DNA from: Arsenicibacter rosenii | GTDB lineage: Bacteria > Bacteroidota > Bacteroidia > Cytophagales > Spirosomataceae | NCBI RefSeq assembly: GCF_001870735.1 | Contig: NZ_MORL01000006.1 | Location: 310,001-374,000 of the forward strand | Length of the DNA: 64,000 nucleotides | Reading direction: 5' to 3' | The notes under the pieces: generated by a model | What the model was told of the DNA's origin: nothing | Database searches by the model: none | What the model saw: only the letters and a program-made list of their open reading frames with translations | Shown: piece by piece, positions 43,925-51,862 of the stretch | How positions within the stretch are numbered: position 1 is the stretch's first letter | Layout of the letters: each line of letters starts with the position of its first letter | Translations under genes and position numbers: made by a program

Positions 43925-43956
43925 TTTGGTAAACTGACCGGATTGTTGTAAATTTA
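43925..43956 (+). promoter_or_regulatory. candidate recA promoter
   Basis: TTTG (43925-43928), a 20-base spacer, then TAAATTTA (43949-43956), one base away from TAnnTTTG. It lies 24 bases before the recA start. The nearby TATACAGTAAAACAAACTGTAA holds an ACAGT/ACTGT dyad (43958-43976) that might be an SOS-type operator, which is speculative. Confidence 0.5.
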
Positions 43957-43979
43957 TACAGTAAAACAAACTGTAAAAC

Positions 43980-45071
43980 ATGGCAAAAACTGACACGGCA
44001 CAAGCCCCTGCAAGTGAAGCGGAAAAGAAGCTGAAAGCCCTGCAAACCACCATTGAGAAGCTCGACAAAGCGTTTGGTAAAGGTACGGTTATGCGCTTAA
44101 GCGAAACGAAGGTTATGGATGTTCCGGTGATTTCAACCGGTTCGCTTGGCCTCGATCTTGCGCTGGGCATTGGCGGGGTTCCCCGTGGCCGGATTGTAGA
44201 AATTTATGGTCCGGAATCATCGGGTAAAACAACCCTGACCATGCATGCCATCGCTGAAGCGCAGAAGGCTGGTGGTTTGGCCGCATTCATTGATGCGGAA
44301 CACGCTTTTGACCGGACTTATGCCGAGAAATTAGGGATCGATACCAACAATCTGTTGATTGCTCAGCCAGACAATGGGGAGCAGGCTCTTGAAATCGCCG
44401 AACACCTGATCAGCTCGGGTGCGATTGATATTCTGGTTATTGACTCCGTCGCCGCCCTTGTCCCGAAAGCCGAAATTGAAGGCGAGATGGGTGAAAGCAA
44501 AATGGGACTTCAGGCTCGTCTGATGTCACAGGCGCTGCGTAAAATGACGGGTATTATCAACAAAACCCAGTGCTGCTGTATTTTCATTAACCAGCTGCGT
44601 GAAAAAATCGGGGTAATGTTTGGTAACCCTGAGACAACAACGGGTGGTAACGCGCTTAAATTCTACGCCTCTGTGCGTCTGGATATCCGCCGTACCGGTC
44701 AGATTAAAGAAGGTGCCGATCAGGTGCTTGGTAACCGTACAAAAGTGAAAGTGGTGAAAAACAAACTGGCCGCACCGTTTAAAGTGGTTGAGTTTGACAT
44801 CATGTACGGACAGGGTATTTCGAAAGTCGGTGAAATTCTTGACCTGTCCGTTGAGATGGAAATCGTGAAGAAATCAGGTTCGTGGTTCTCTTACGATGGC
44901 AACCGGCTGGCACAAGGCCGTGATGCCGTTAAAGAGTTACTGCTGGATAATCCGGAACTGATGGCCGAGCTGGAACATAAAATCCGCTCGAAAATTAAAG
45001 AAGATCAGGAGGCACTGCTTGATCCGGAAAACGATCTGAAAGAAGAAGACGACGTATTGCTGGAAGATTAA
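43980..45071 (+). CDS. recA: recombinase RecA
   Basis: This 363-residue RecA forms filaments on single-stranded DNA for strand exchange and SOS activation. Walker A GPESSGKT lies at residues 77-84, followed by [11 protein letters not shown], the Walker [22 protein letters not shown], loop L1 ([19 protein letters not shown]) and L2 ([24 protein letters not shown]). The N-terminal helix begins [21 protein letters not shown] and the acidic tail (EEDDVLLED) closes the protein. It is single-gene, flanked by terminators on both sides. Confidence 0.98.
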   Translation: MAKTDTAQAPASEAEKKLKALQTTIEKLDKAFGKGTVMRLSETKVMDVPVISTGSLGLDLALGIGGVPRGRIVEIYGPESSGKTTLTMHAIAEAQKAGGLAAFIDAEHAFDRTYAEKLGIDTNNLLIAQPDNGEQALEIAEHLISSGAIDILVIDSVAALVPKAEIEGEMGESKMGLQARLMSQALRKMTGIINKTQCCCIFINQLREKIGVMFGNPETTTGGNALKFYASVRLDIRRTGQIKEGADQVLGNRTKVKVVKNKLAAPFKVVEFDIMYGQGISKVGEILDLSVEMEIVKKSGSWFSYDGNRLAQGRDAVKELLLDNPELMAELEHKIRSKIKEDQEALLDPENDLKEEDDVLLED

Positions 45072-45132
45072 TAATTTTCAGGCCTTATATTGTCCTCTGA
45101 CTCTTAACATTAACATCGATTTAATTTATATG

Positions 45133-45168
45133 AAAGCGGTATTGAGAACTCTCAATACCGCTTTTCTG
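45133..45168 (+). terminator. intrinsic terminator after recA
   Basis: A 14-base perfect stem (45133-45146 with 45151-45164, AAAGCGGTATTGAG) with a 4-base loop, followed by T-rich sequence. Confidence 0.88.
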
Positions 45169-45377
45169 TTAAGATCTTATGACTCATGTGCCATACTTTA
45201 TGAGAAGTCTTTGAGAAATCAGCGTAGATTCTCTCCCGTCTATGGCAATTTTGCAAAAATATCATTCGCCGTTTTAGCTTTTTGGCTAATTTCGCCCCGT
45301 TAGTTTGATGCACGTCACTAAGTATAATCTTAGTATTGTGATTTTTATTATTTGAATACTCTACCCGATATAGCTCT

Positions 45378-46667
45378 ATGGCAAACATTGCTGAATTATC
45401 TGTCGATGGCAAAACCTATCAGTTCCCAACCCTGGTTGGTAGTGAAAATGAACCAGCAATCGATATTTCGAACCTCCGTGATCAAACAGGTTATGTTACC
45501 TTAGATAAAGGTTACAAAAACACCGGTGCTACAAAGAGTGCTATCACCTTTCTGGATGGTGAAGAAGGCATTTTGCGTTATCGGGGGTACTCAATTGAAG
45601 AATTAGCAGCAAAGGCAACTTTTCTGGAAGTAGCGTATTTGCTGATTTATGGAGAATTGCCAACACAGGAGCAATATTCGAAATTCGAAAACTCAATTCG
45701 CCGGCATACCATCGTCAACGAAGACATGCGGAAAATCTTTGAAGGTTTTCCGGTCAATGCCCATCCGATGGGTGTGCTGTCGTCGCTGGTAAGTGCCATG
45801 AGCGCCTTCTACCCGGATTCATACGACGGCAAGGGTGAAGACAAAACAGAATTACACATTCTGCGTTTGCTGGCAAAGTTGCCAACAATTGCTACCTGGT
45901 CTTATAAAAAATCACAGGGCCACCCGGTTAACTATCCGAAAAACAGCCTCGACTATTGCTCAAACTTCCTGCACATGATGTTTGCGCTGCCGGTTGAAGA
46001 TTATAAAATTGACCCGGTCGTTGCCGAAGCGCTGAATGTATTGCTCATTCTGCACGCTGACCACGAGCAGAATTGCTCAACATCAACCGTACGTCTGGTC
46101 GGTTCATCACAGGCAAACCTGTATTCGTCAATCTCTGCCGGTATCAGCGCACTCTGGGGACCACTCCACGGCGGTGCTAACCAGGAAGTTATTGAGATGC
46201 TGGAAGCCATCAAAGCCGATGGAGGGGATGTCGCGAAATACGTTGACATGGCTAAAAACGCGAAAACAACCGGATTCCGTCTGTTTGGTTTCGGTCACCG
46301 TGTTTACAAAAACTTCGACCCGCGGGCCAAGATCATCAAGAAAGCGGCTGATGACGTGCTAAGCAAACTGGGCGTCAATGATCCCGTGCTCGAGATTGCG
46401 AAACAACTCGAAGAACTGGCCCTGAATGATCCTTACTTCGTACAGCGGAAACTGTATCCGAACGTCGACTTTTACTCAGGTATCATCTATCGTGCTCTGG
46501 GTATTCCGACAAACATGTTTACGGTTATGTTTGCCATTGGCCGTCTGCCGGGCTGGATTGCTCAGTGGAAAGAAATGCGCGAAACGAAAGAACCAATCGG
46601 CCGTCCGCGTCAGATCTATGTGGGTGAAACCCTGCGTGATTTTGTACCGATGGCTGATCGTAAATAA
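45378..46667 (+). CDS. gltA: citrate synthase (type II)
   Basis: This 429-residue enzyme condenses acetyl-CoA with oxaloacetate in the TCA cycle. Active-site blocks are LLILHADHEQNCSTSTVRLVGSSQ (His), ALWGPLHGGANQEV (His), GFGHRVYKNFDPRA (His, Arg) and YPNVDFYSGIIYRALG (Asp). The N-terminal extension with GEEGILRYRGYSIEELA is typical of the long, hexameric type II group. The ATG follows a 200-base AT-rich leader region and a terminator follows the gene. Confidence 0.98.
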   Translation: MANIAELSVDGKTYQFPTLVGSENEPAIDISNLRDQTGYVTLDKGYKNTGATKSAITFLDGEEGILRYRGYSIEELAAKATFLEVAYLLIYGELPTQEQYSKFENSIRRHTIVNEDMRKIFEGFPVNAHPMGVLSSLVSAMSAFYPDSYDGKGEDKTELHILRLLAKLPTIATWSYKKSQGHPVNYPKNSLDYCSNFLHMMFALPVEDYKIDPVVAEALNVLLILHADHEQNCSTSTVRLVGSSQANLYSSISAGISALWGPLHGGANQEVIEMLEAIKADGGDVAKYVDMAKNAKTTGFRLFGFGHRVYKNFDPRAKIIKKAADDVLSKLGVNDPVLEIAKQLEELALNDPYFVQRKLYPNVDFYSGIIYRALGIPTNMFTVMFAIGRLPGWIAQWKEMRETKEPIGRPRQIYVGETLRDFVPMADRK

Positions 46668-46685
46668 GATTTCCGGTCACTTTCG

Positions 46686-46723
46686 GGAGGCCCGCACCAA
46701 ACTGGTGCCGGGCCTCTTTTTTT
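46686..46723 (+). terminator. intrinsic terminator after gltA
   Basis: A GC-rich stem of 13 bases (GAGGCCCGCACCA with its near-perfect complement) is followed by seven T, 18 bases past the stop. Confidence 0.9.
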
Positions 46724-46743
46724 ACCGTAACTTTGCCAGAGTT

Positions 46744-46782
46744 AATGTAAAATGAATAATGAACAATGTAAAATGAATAATG
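46744..46782. repeat. 18-base direct repeat AATGTAAAATGAATAATG
   Basis: Two perfect copies at 46744-46761 and 46765-46782, followed by a partly inverted version near 46811-46831 (TTTACATGATACATTTT). The inverted part includes an 11-base exact complement of 34631-34641. Confidence 0.75.
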
Positions 46783-46836
46783 GGACCACGCAGTGCAAGC
46801 CGATCATTATCCAGTTTACATGATACATTTTAAAAA

Positions 46837-47043
46837 ATGGGTGAGCACGAAGAACTGATCAATTATTTTAAGCGTATTGACCTGCCGGAAACCAGAATGG
46901 AGTTAAATCATTACGAAACGGCAACTAATGTGAAACTATTTGTGGAGGGCTGCCTGAACCGGTTGCAATCGCCGAATAGCAGTATTCAGAAAGACGCTGT
47001 CCGGAGCCTGACCGAATTAAGGAATAAACTTCAGCAACAGTAA
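46837..47043 (+). CDS. small conserved protein, function unknown
   Basis: A 68-residue cytoplasmic protein, acidic and mainly helical: MGEHEELINYFKRIDLPE, then VKLFVEGCLNRLQ and a C-terminal helix SVRSLTEL-like (KDAVRSLTELRNKLQQQ). It resembles short Bacteroidota proteins of the DUF6965 style, which I recall only loosely. It is 12 bases upstream of the pterin dehydratase gene in the same direction, so the two probably share a transcript. Confidence 0.72.
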   Translation: MGEHEELINYFKRIDLPETRMELNHYETATNVKLFVEGCLNRLQSPNSSIQKDAVRSLTELRNKLQQQ

Positions 47044-47055
47044 ACCAACGCATCT

Positions 47056-47292
47056 ATGTGGCAGGAAACTGACAACAAACTGACCCGCTCCTTCAGCTTT
47101 ACCGATTTCAGTGAGGCTTTTGCCTTCATGACCCGCGTGGCGCTGATTGCCGAGAAAATGGACCACCATCCGTTCTGGACAAATGTCTACAACAAAGTAA
47201 CGATTGAACTGACAACCCACGATGCCGGGAATACGGTTACCGAAAAGGACCGGCAGTTTGCACAGGCGGTTGATCAGTTGTTGGGTGTATAA
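47056..47292 (+). CDS. 4a-hydroxytetrahydrobiopterin dehydratase (PCD/DCoH)
   Basis: This 78-residue protein dehydrates 4a-hydroxytetrahydropterin, which regenerates the cofactor of aromatic amino-acid hydroxylases. The signature [20 protein letters not shown] holds the H37-H38-P motif, followed by [12 protein letters not shown]. It is slightly short at the N-terminus versus typical members (about 95-110 residues) but the core is whole. No hydroxylase gene is adjacent. A minus-strand terminator overlaps its stop. Confidence 0.92.
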   Translation: MWQETDNKLTRSFSFTDFSEAFAFMTRVALIAEKMDHHPFWTNVYNKVTIELTTHDAGNTVTEKDRQFAQAVDQLLGV

Positions 47293-47325
47293 AAAAATTC
47301 CTGCCCTCAACCTGGAGCAGGAATT
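47291..47325 (-). terminator. intrinsic terminator of the 47378-48052 gene
   Basis: A 9-base stem (AATTCCTGC at 47296-47304 with its complement at 47317-47325), followed on the minus strand by seven T. It lies between convergent genes and touches the stop of the pterin dehydratase. Confidence 0.82.
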
Positions 47326-47377
47326 AAAAACCACTGTTTAGAAAATGCATTGGATCGGCCCTGAGCCGATTTATGTT

Positions 47378-48052
47378 TTATTCGGCATGAACCGGTTCTG
47401 CCAAACGAGGAATCTCATTATATCGGGCAATGAGCCGAAGCTGGCCGGGAATCGTTTTCGGGGCAATCAGGTTGTTCACCGTCAGAAACATCCAGGACTC
47501 TTCGTTCATTTCTTGATGCAATTTAGGCCAAAATTCCCGGCTAAACACGTCTAGCCGGGTAAAAGATGCGTTCCGATAGACATAATAGTCAAAATTCCGG
47601 TAGTCGTTAGCCAGCCACCCTCTGAAGAGATAACCGGCAACTGAATGAAACGGCCGGGGATATAAATGAGCATGCGGCCGACGGTAAACCGACAGCGTAC
47701 CGTCCAGAATGACTTCCATAAAAAGCTGCCGTCCAGAAACAGGACTTACCGGAAAGTTCATGGCAACAAACCGGCGGATGCGGGCTTCTTCCTGATCAAA
47801 GTAACTAAATTCCTGAATCTGCCTTACAGAGCCTGCCCACTGCTGTTGGTCTGCTCCTTTGAATCGGACTACCTCACTGCGCCAGTCGTAGCGGATACCA
47901 CCTTTCAGGACCGTACCATCCTGTAGAATAACTTTGCCCTGCTTCCAGTGTTTTGTCTGTAAACGTTCGGCTCTTACGCCTGCCGGCACAAAGCTGAGCA
48001 TGGAAACCAGGACTATGAAAAATACAACTATGCGTGTCACTACTGTAGGCAA
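47378..48052 (-). CDS. exported protein, function unknown
   Basis: This 224-residue protein has an N-terminal hydrophobic signal (RIVVFFIVLVSMLSFVPAGVRA). After the signal there is a beta-rich segment KVILQDGTVLKGGIRYDWRSEVVRF that recalls short outer-envelope or lipoprotein-associated proteins of Cytophagales, then aromatic- and arginine-rich sequence. The start is TTG at 48052 or GTG at 48040, as no ATG precedes the signal. No family was recognised. It stands alone between convergent and divergent neighbours. Confidence 0.72.
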   Translation of the reverse strand: MPTVVTRIVVFFIVLVSMLSFVPAGVRAERLQTKHWKQGKVILQDGTVLKGGIRYDWRSEVVRFKGADQQQWAGSVRQIQEFSYFDQEEARIRRFVAMNFPVSPVSGRQLFMEVILDGTLSVYRRPHAHLYPRPFHSVAGYLFRGWLANDYRNFDYYVYRNASFTRLDVFSREFWPKLHQEMNEESWMFLTVNNLIAPKTIPGQLRLIARYNEIPRLAEPVHAE

Positions 48053-48317
48053 TTAAAAAAGCTCATTCAATATTTATGGCAACATTACAATAAATAATTG
48101 TCTTAAACTGATATTGTTCGGAGAAAAGACAAGTTATTTATTGAATAGTTCATAATTTGATCGTGCTCTGACTGAAGCTGTTCAGTTTTTAATTGGAGGA
48201 AAGTCGAAACTTTAGGAAGTTTGGTGTGCTGAAACAAAGGGGGCGCAAGAATCGGCATCTTGACGATTGCGTCTGTTTTCAGCATAAACCAGAAAAAGTA
48301 TAAAATCAGCTATCATC

Positions 48318-49046
48318 TTGAAGCTATATCTTGTACCGACACCGATCGGGAATTTAGAAGACATTACCCTGCGTGCCATTAACGTGCTGAAAAGCGTTGA
48401 CGCAATTCTGGCCGAGGATACGCGTACATCCGGGGTGTTGCTGAAACATCTTGGCATTAGCAAGCCACTGCACAGTTATCATATTTTCAATGAACATCAG
48501 ACGGTGCAGCGGGTAATTGGTCAGTTGAAGAGCGGAAAGCAGCTGGCGCTGGTGTCGGATGCGGGTACGCCCGGTATTTCGGACCCCGGCTTTCTGCTGG
48601 TGCGCGAATGCCTGAAACACGATATTCAGGTTGAGTGTCTGCCCGGGCCAACGGCCTTTGTGCCGGCTTTGGTGAATTCCGGTTTCCCGGCCGACCGTTT
48701 TACATTTGAGGGTTTTCTGCCGCACAAAAAAGGCCGTCAGACGCGTTTACAGGAGCTGGCTACCGAAGAGCGGACCATGATTTTCTATGAGTCGCCGCAC
48801 CGCTTGCTGAAAACATTGCAGCAGTTTCAGGAGGTTTTCGGCGCTGACCGGCAGGGCAGTGTGTCGCGGGAGTTAACAAAAGTTTATGAAGAAACCGTGC
48901 GGGGTACGTTGCCGGAAATAATTGCGTATTTTGCCGAAAAAACGGTAAAAGGTGAAATTGTTATTTGTATTCAGGGCGCCGGAAAGCCGGCACGGAGATC
49001 GGGTAATAAATACCAGCAGGCAGATGAGGACGACGACGATGAATAA
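48318..49046 (+). CDS. rsmI: 16S rRNA (cytidine-1402-2'-O)-methyltransferase
   Basis: This 242-residue SAM-dependent methyltransferase modifies C1402 in the ribosomal P site. The canonical N-terminus KLYLVPTPIGNLEDITLRA begins immediately after the start, which here is TTG, and ILAEDTRTSGVLLKHL, LVSDAGTPGISDPGFLLV, LPGPTAFVPALVNSGF and FYESPHRL follow as in RsmI. The acidic tail DEDDDDE is unusual. The stop overlaps the ATG of the DUF4105 gene by 8 bases, indicating coupling. The TTG start is supported by homology, since no ATG lies in frame nearby. Confidence 0.95.
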   Translation: MKLYLVPTPIGNLEDITLRAINVLKSVDAILAEDTRTSGVLLKHLGISKPLHSYHIFNEHQTVQRVIGQLKSGKQLALVSDAGTPGISDPGFLLVRECLKHDIQVECLPGPTAFVPALVNSGFPADRFTFEGFLPHKKGRQTRLQELATEERTMIFYESPHRLLKTLQQFQEVFGADRQGSVSRELTKVYEETVRGTLPEIIAYFAEKTVKGEIVICIQGAGKPARRSGNKYQQADEDDDDE

Positions 49047-50256
49047 GCGCAACTGGGTTAGTTTACTGGGCATGTTGTTGCTGGCCATAACGCTGCGTGC
49101 ACAGCCACTCTCGCCGTCAGCGCAGGTTAGTGTCATCACAGTGGCCCCGGGCGAGGCCCTGTATTCCAGCTTCGGGCACATTATCCTGCGGGTTTTCGAT
49201 CCGGTGACGGGGCTGGACCGCCCTTACAATTACGGAACCTTTGACTTTCGGACCGATAATTTTTACGTTAAGTTTCTGCGCGGGACGTTGCCTTACACGC
49301 TGAGTGTGGGCGATCTGTACCGCGAGATGGCTTACTGGCAGTATGAAAACCGGAGCGCCCGCGAGCAGGTCCTGAATCTGTCTCCCGCCCAGAAACAGCG
49401 GTTATTTGATGCGCTGGAAACGAACTATCGGCCCGAAAACCGGGAATATCAGTATAAATTTTACTACGACAACTGCGCGACCCGTCCGGTTGAGATGCTG
49501 GTGAAGGCCTGTGGCGACAGCCTGCGTTTCAACAACGCCGTAGATACGACCCGCTCATTCCGGCAGTGGATGAACGATTACCTGGGCCGTCAGCCATGGG
49601 CGCAGCTGGGTATGAATCTGGCTCTGGGCTACCCGTCGGATGAAACGGCCAATGCCTGGCAGGTAATGTATCTGCCAAATAACGTGTTTGCACAGCTGGC
49701 GAAAGCAACCATCCGTATGCCGAACGGACAGGTTATGCCGCTTGTGCAACGTGAGCAGGTTTTGTTTCAGGCAGCACAGACGCTGCCACAGGAACTGCCG
49801 TTTTTCATGGATCCGAATGTGGTGTTTGCTATTCTGGGCTTATTGCTGGCGCTGGTTACTGTCCGGCAGTATAAGGCAGGCAAAGTCAGTCGCCGCATCG
49901 ACCGCGTCCTGTTTTCCTTTATCGGTCTTTGTGGCTGGATATTGCTGTTGCTTTGGGTCGCTACAAATCATGGGGTTACGGCATGGAATCCAACGATTCT
50001 GTACCTGATGCCATTTCATTTACCCCTTATTTTCTGGGTAACGAAGCCGCAGAATCTGCGGTTTGCCAATGCGTATTTCGGCACAACGGCCATACTGATT
50101 GTTCTTGGCCTGCTATTGGCTAAAGTACCCGGTGGTGCGCACATTCTGCTGGGCCTGACACTGCTGATCCGTTGTTTTGTTAACATGCGCCTGAGCCGGA
50201 ACCGCTCCCTGATGAGAACTTCCGGTCAGTCCGATGATCTGATTCAGACCACCTAG
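49039..50256 (+). CDS. DUF4105 domain membrane protein
   Basis: This 405-residue protein has a signal/first helix (WVSLLGMLLLAITLRAQ). A periplasmic DUF4105 domain (about 25-250) carries the family segments PGEALYSSFGHIILRV, YNYGTFDF and YKFYYDNCATRPVEML. Five to six C-terminal membrane helices follow from about residue 258 (VVFAILGLLLALVTV and onward). The N-terminal domain resembles cysteine/histidine-type (NlpC/P60-like) hydrolase folds, with DNCATRP conserved, but the function is unproven. It overlaps rsmI by 8 bases. Confidence 0.86.
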   Translation: MNKRNWVSLLGMLLLAITLRAQPLSPSAQVSVITVAPGEALYSSFGHIILRVFDPVTGLDRPYNYGTFDFRTDNFYVKFLRGTLPYTLSVGDLYREMAYWQYENRSAREQVLNLSPAQKQRLFDALETNYRPENREYQYKFYYDNCATRPVEMLVKACGDSLRFNNAVDTTRSFRQWMNDYLGRQPWAQLGMNLALGYPSDETANAWQVMYLPNNVFAQLAKATIRMPNGQVMPLVQREQVLFQAAQTLPQELPFFMDPNVVFAILGLLLALVTVRQYKAGKVSRRIDRVLFSFIGLCGWILLLLWVATNHGVTAWNPTILYLMPFHLPLIFWVTKPQNLRFANAYFGTTAILIVLGLLLAKVPGGAHILLGLTLLIRCFVNMRLSRNRSLMRTSGQSDDLIQTT

Positions 50257-50273
50257 GCTAACCCACCATTCCT

Positions 50274-51092
50274 ATGACAAACGATCTTCGCTTATTAACC
50301 CGCGACCTGAGTCAGATTGCCCGTGAAGCCGGTGCGTTTATTGCGCAGGAGGCCCGCTCATTCAGCCGGGACGCCATCGAGTATAAAGATTTTAACAACC
50401 TGGTTTCGTATGTCGACAAGGAGGCGGAGAAACTGCTGGTTGAGCGCCTGCACCGGTTATTGCCGGAAGCCGGTTTCATAACCGAAGAAGGCACAACAGG
50501 GCTGGATGCTGACCGGTCGGGCCTGAACTGGATTATTGATCCGCTGGACGGAACGGCAAACTTCATCCATAAAGTACCGGTTTACTCCGTAAGCGTTGGA
50601 CTGGCGCAGGGCAGTACACCGCTGGCGGGCGTAGTATTCGATATCAATCGCGATGAGTCGTTTACGGCCTGGCAGGGTGGGGGAGCATGGTGCAGCACAA
50701 ACGGCGGAACGGATGAAAAAATTCAGGTGTCGCCGGCCCGCTCGCTACAGGAAAGCATGATTGCTACGGGGTTCCCCTATCGTTTTTTCGATCAGATTCA
50801 GAAATACCTCCATATCCTTCAGTTATTGATGCAAAAAACGCACGGTATGCGGCGAATGGGATCAGCAGCGATTGATCTGGCTTCTGTAGCCTGCGGCCGT
50901 TTTGAGGCGTTTTATGAGTTTAATCTGAATTCGTGGGATATGGCGGCCGGTGTGCTGCTTGTTCAGGAAGCCGGCGGTATCGTGACCGATTTTGAAGGGG
51001 GCAATGCGTATCTTTTCCGGGGCGATATCATTGCCGGGTGCGGTATGCAGCCTGAATTGCTGAAACTAATTGACGAACACTGGCGTAATTGA
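50274..51092 (+). CDS. inositol-monophosphatase-family phosphatase
   Basis: This 272-residue Mg-dependent phosphatase has E71 (ITEEGT), the metal-binding WIIDPLDGTANF motif (D89, D92) and the C-terminal NSWDMAAGVLLVQEAGG. Relatives dephosphorylate inositol phosphate, fructose bisphosphate or 3'-phosphoadenosine-5'-phosphate (CysQ), and the substrate cannot be fixed from sequence. It follows DUF4105 by 17 bases and precedes the DinB-like gene by 22 bases, so a shared transcript from rsmI onwards is likely. Confidence 0.93.
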   Translation: MTNDLRLLTRDLSQIAREAGAFIAQEARSFSRDAIEYKDFNNLVSYVDKEAEKLLVERLHRLLPEAGFITEEGTTGLDADRSGLNWIIDPLDGTANFIHKVPVYSVSVGLAQGSTPLAGVVFDINRDESFTAWQGGGAWCSTNGGTDEKIQVSPARSLQESMIATGFPYRFFDQIQKYLHILQLLMQKTHGMRRMGSAAIDLASVACGRFEAFYEFNLNSWDMAAGVLLVQEAGGIVTDFEGGNAYLFRGDIIAGCGMQPELLKLIDEHWRN

Positions 51093-51114
51093 CCACATAC
51101 CCAATACAGAGACA

Positions 51115-51639
51115 ATGGACCTGCGTTATCCGATCGGTGATTTTGAATACGGAAAATCCTATTCATTTGAAGACATTAAGGCGGCAATTGCAGCGATTGC
51201 GGTATTGCCGTTTAACCTGACCGAGTTAGTTGGTAAATGGGGGGATGACCGCCTCGATACACCTTACCGCCCCGAAGGCTGGACCGTCCGGCAACTGGTG
51301 CATCACATTGCGGATAGCCACCTGAATGCCTATGTACGCACAAAACTCGCGTTGACGGAAGAGAACCCGACCATCAAGGGGTATGAAGAAGCAGAATGGG
51401 CCAAATTGCCGGATTCGGCGTTGTCTGTGGCGCCTTCGCTGGTGATTATCAGTAATCTGCACTTGCGTTGGGTAACTGTTCTGGAAAGCTTAACAGAAGC
51501 GGATTTTGACCGGACCTACTACCATCCGGGCTATCAGCGGAGCTTCAGGCTTGGCGAAGTAATGGCGCTGTATGCCTGGCATTCAGAACATCATTACCAG
51601 CATATTTATCAGTTGGCTAAGCGGGAACAGTGGATCTGA
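51115..51639 (+). CDS. DinB/YfiT-family putative metal-dependent hydrolase
   Basis: This 174-residue four-helix-bundle protein has metal-binding histidines in HHIADSH (63-69) and WHSEHHYQHI (155-164), the pattern of the YfiT/BstA branch. BstA-like members of the DinB superfamily act in bacillithiol-type thiol transfer in Bacillus. Bacteroidota members also exist and some of these organisms make bacillithiol. That link is inference. ATG 51115 (MDLRYPIGDFEYGKSYS) is the conserved start. Confidence 0.89.
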   Translation: MDLRYPIGDFEYGKSYSFEDIKAAIAAIAVLPFNLTELVGKWGDDRLDTPYRPEGWTVRQLVHHIADSHLNAYVRTKLALTEENPTIKGYEEAEWAKLPDSALSVAPSLVIISNLHLRWVTVLESLTEADFDRTYYHPGYQRSFRLGEVMALYAWHSEHHYQHIYQLAKREQWI

Positions 51640-51660
51640 TTTTACTGTTACCAGTACACT

Positions 51661-51819
51661 ATGGGACAGGAACTGCTTATTCTGCTATTGTTTCTGGGCG
51701 CTCTGGTATATCTCGGTCAACGGGTATACCGGTTGCTGTCACCGAAACAGACGGGTTGCGGAAAAGGCTGTGGTTGCGCCGGCAACCAGCCTGCCGTGTC
51801 GTCACATGATAATAAATAA
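51661..51819 (+). CDS. FeoB-associated cysteine-rich membrane peptide
   Basis: A 52-residue protein: MGQELLILLLFLGALVYLG forms one membrane helix, then RVYRLLSPKQ and a cysteine cluster C33-G-K-G-C37-G-C39 before a short hydrophilic tail. This matches the FeoB_associated family, small proteins usually encoded with the ferrous-iron transporter FeoB and also found as orphans. No feoB is in the window. It begins 21 bases after the DinB-like stop and is likely on the same transcript. The cysteines suggest metal or redox binding. Confidence 0.82.
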   Translation: MGQELLILLLFLGALVYLGQRVYRLLSPKQTGCGKGCGCAGNQPAVSSHDNK

Positions 51820-51862
51820 AACACCCTGAGAACATTTTTCCGGGTCGCAGGTTCGTATAGCC

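Noticed and set aside
51846-51862. GGTTCG-like T-loop wording suggesting a tRNA.
   Set aside because: No acceptor or anticodon stem can be drawn around it. No tRNA was found anywhere in the window.
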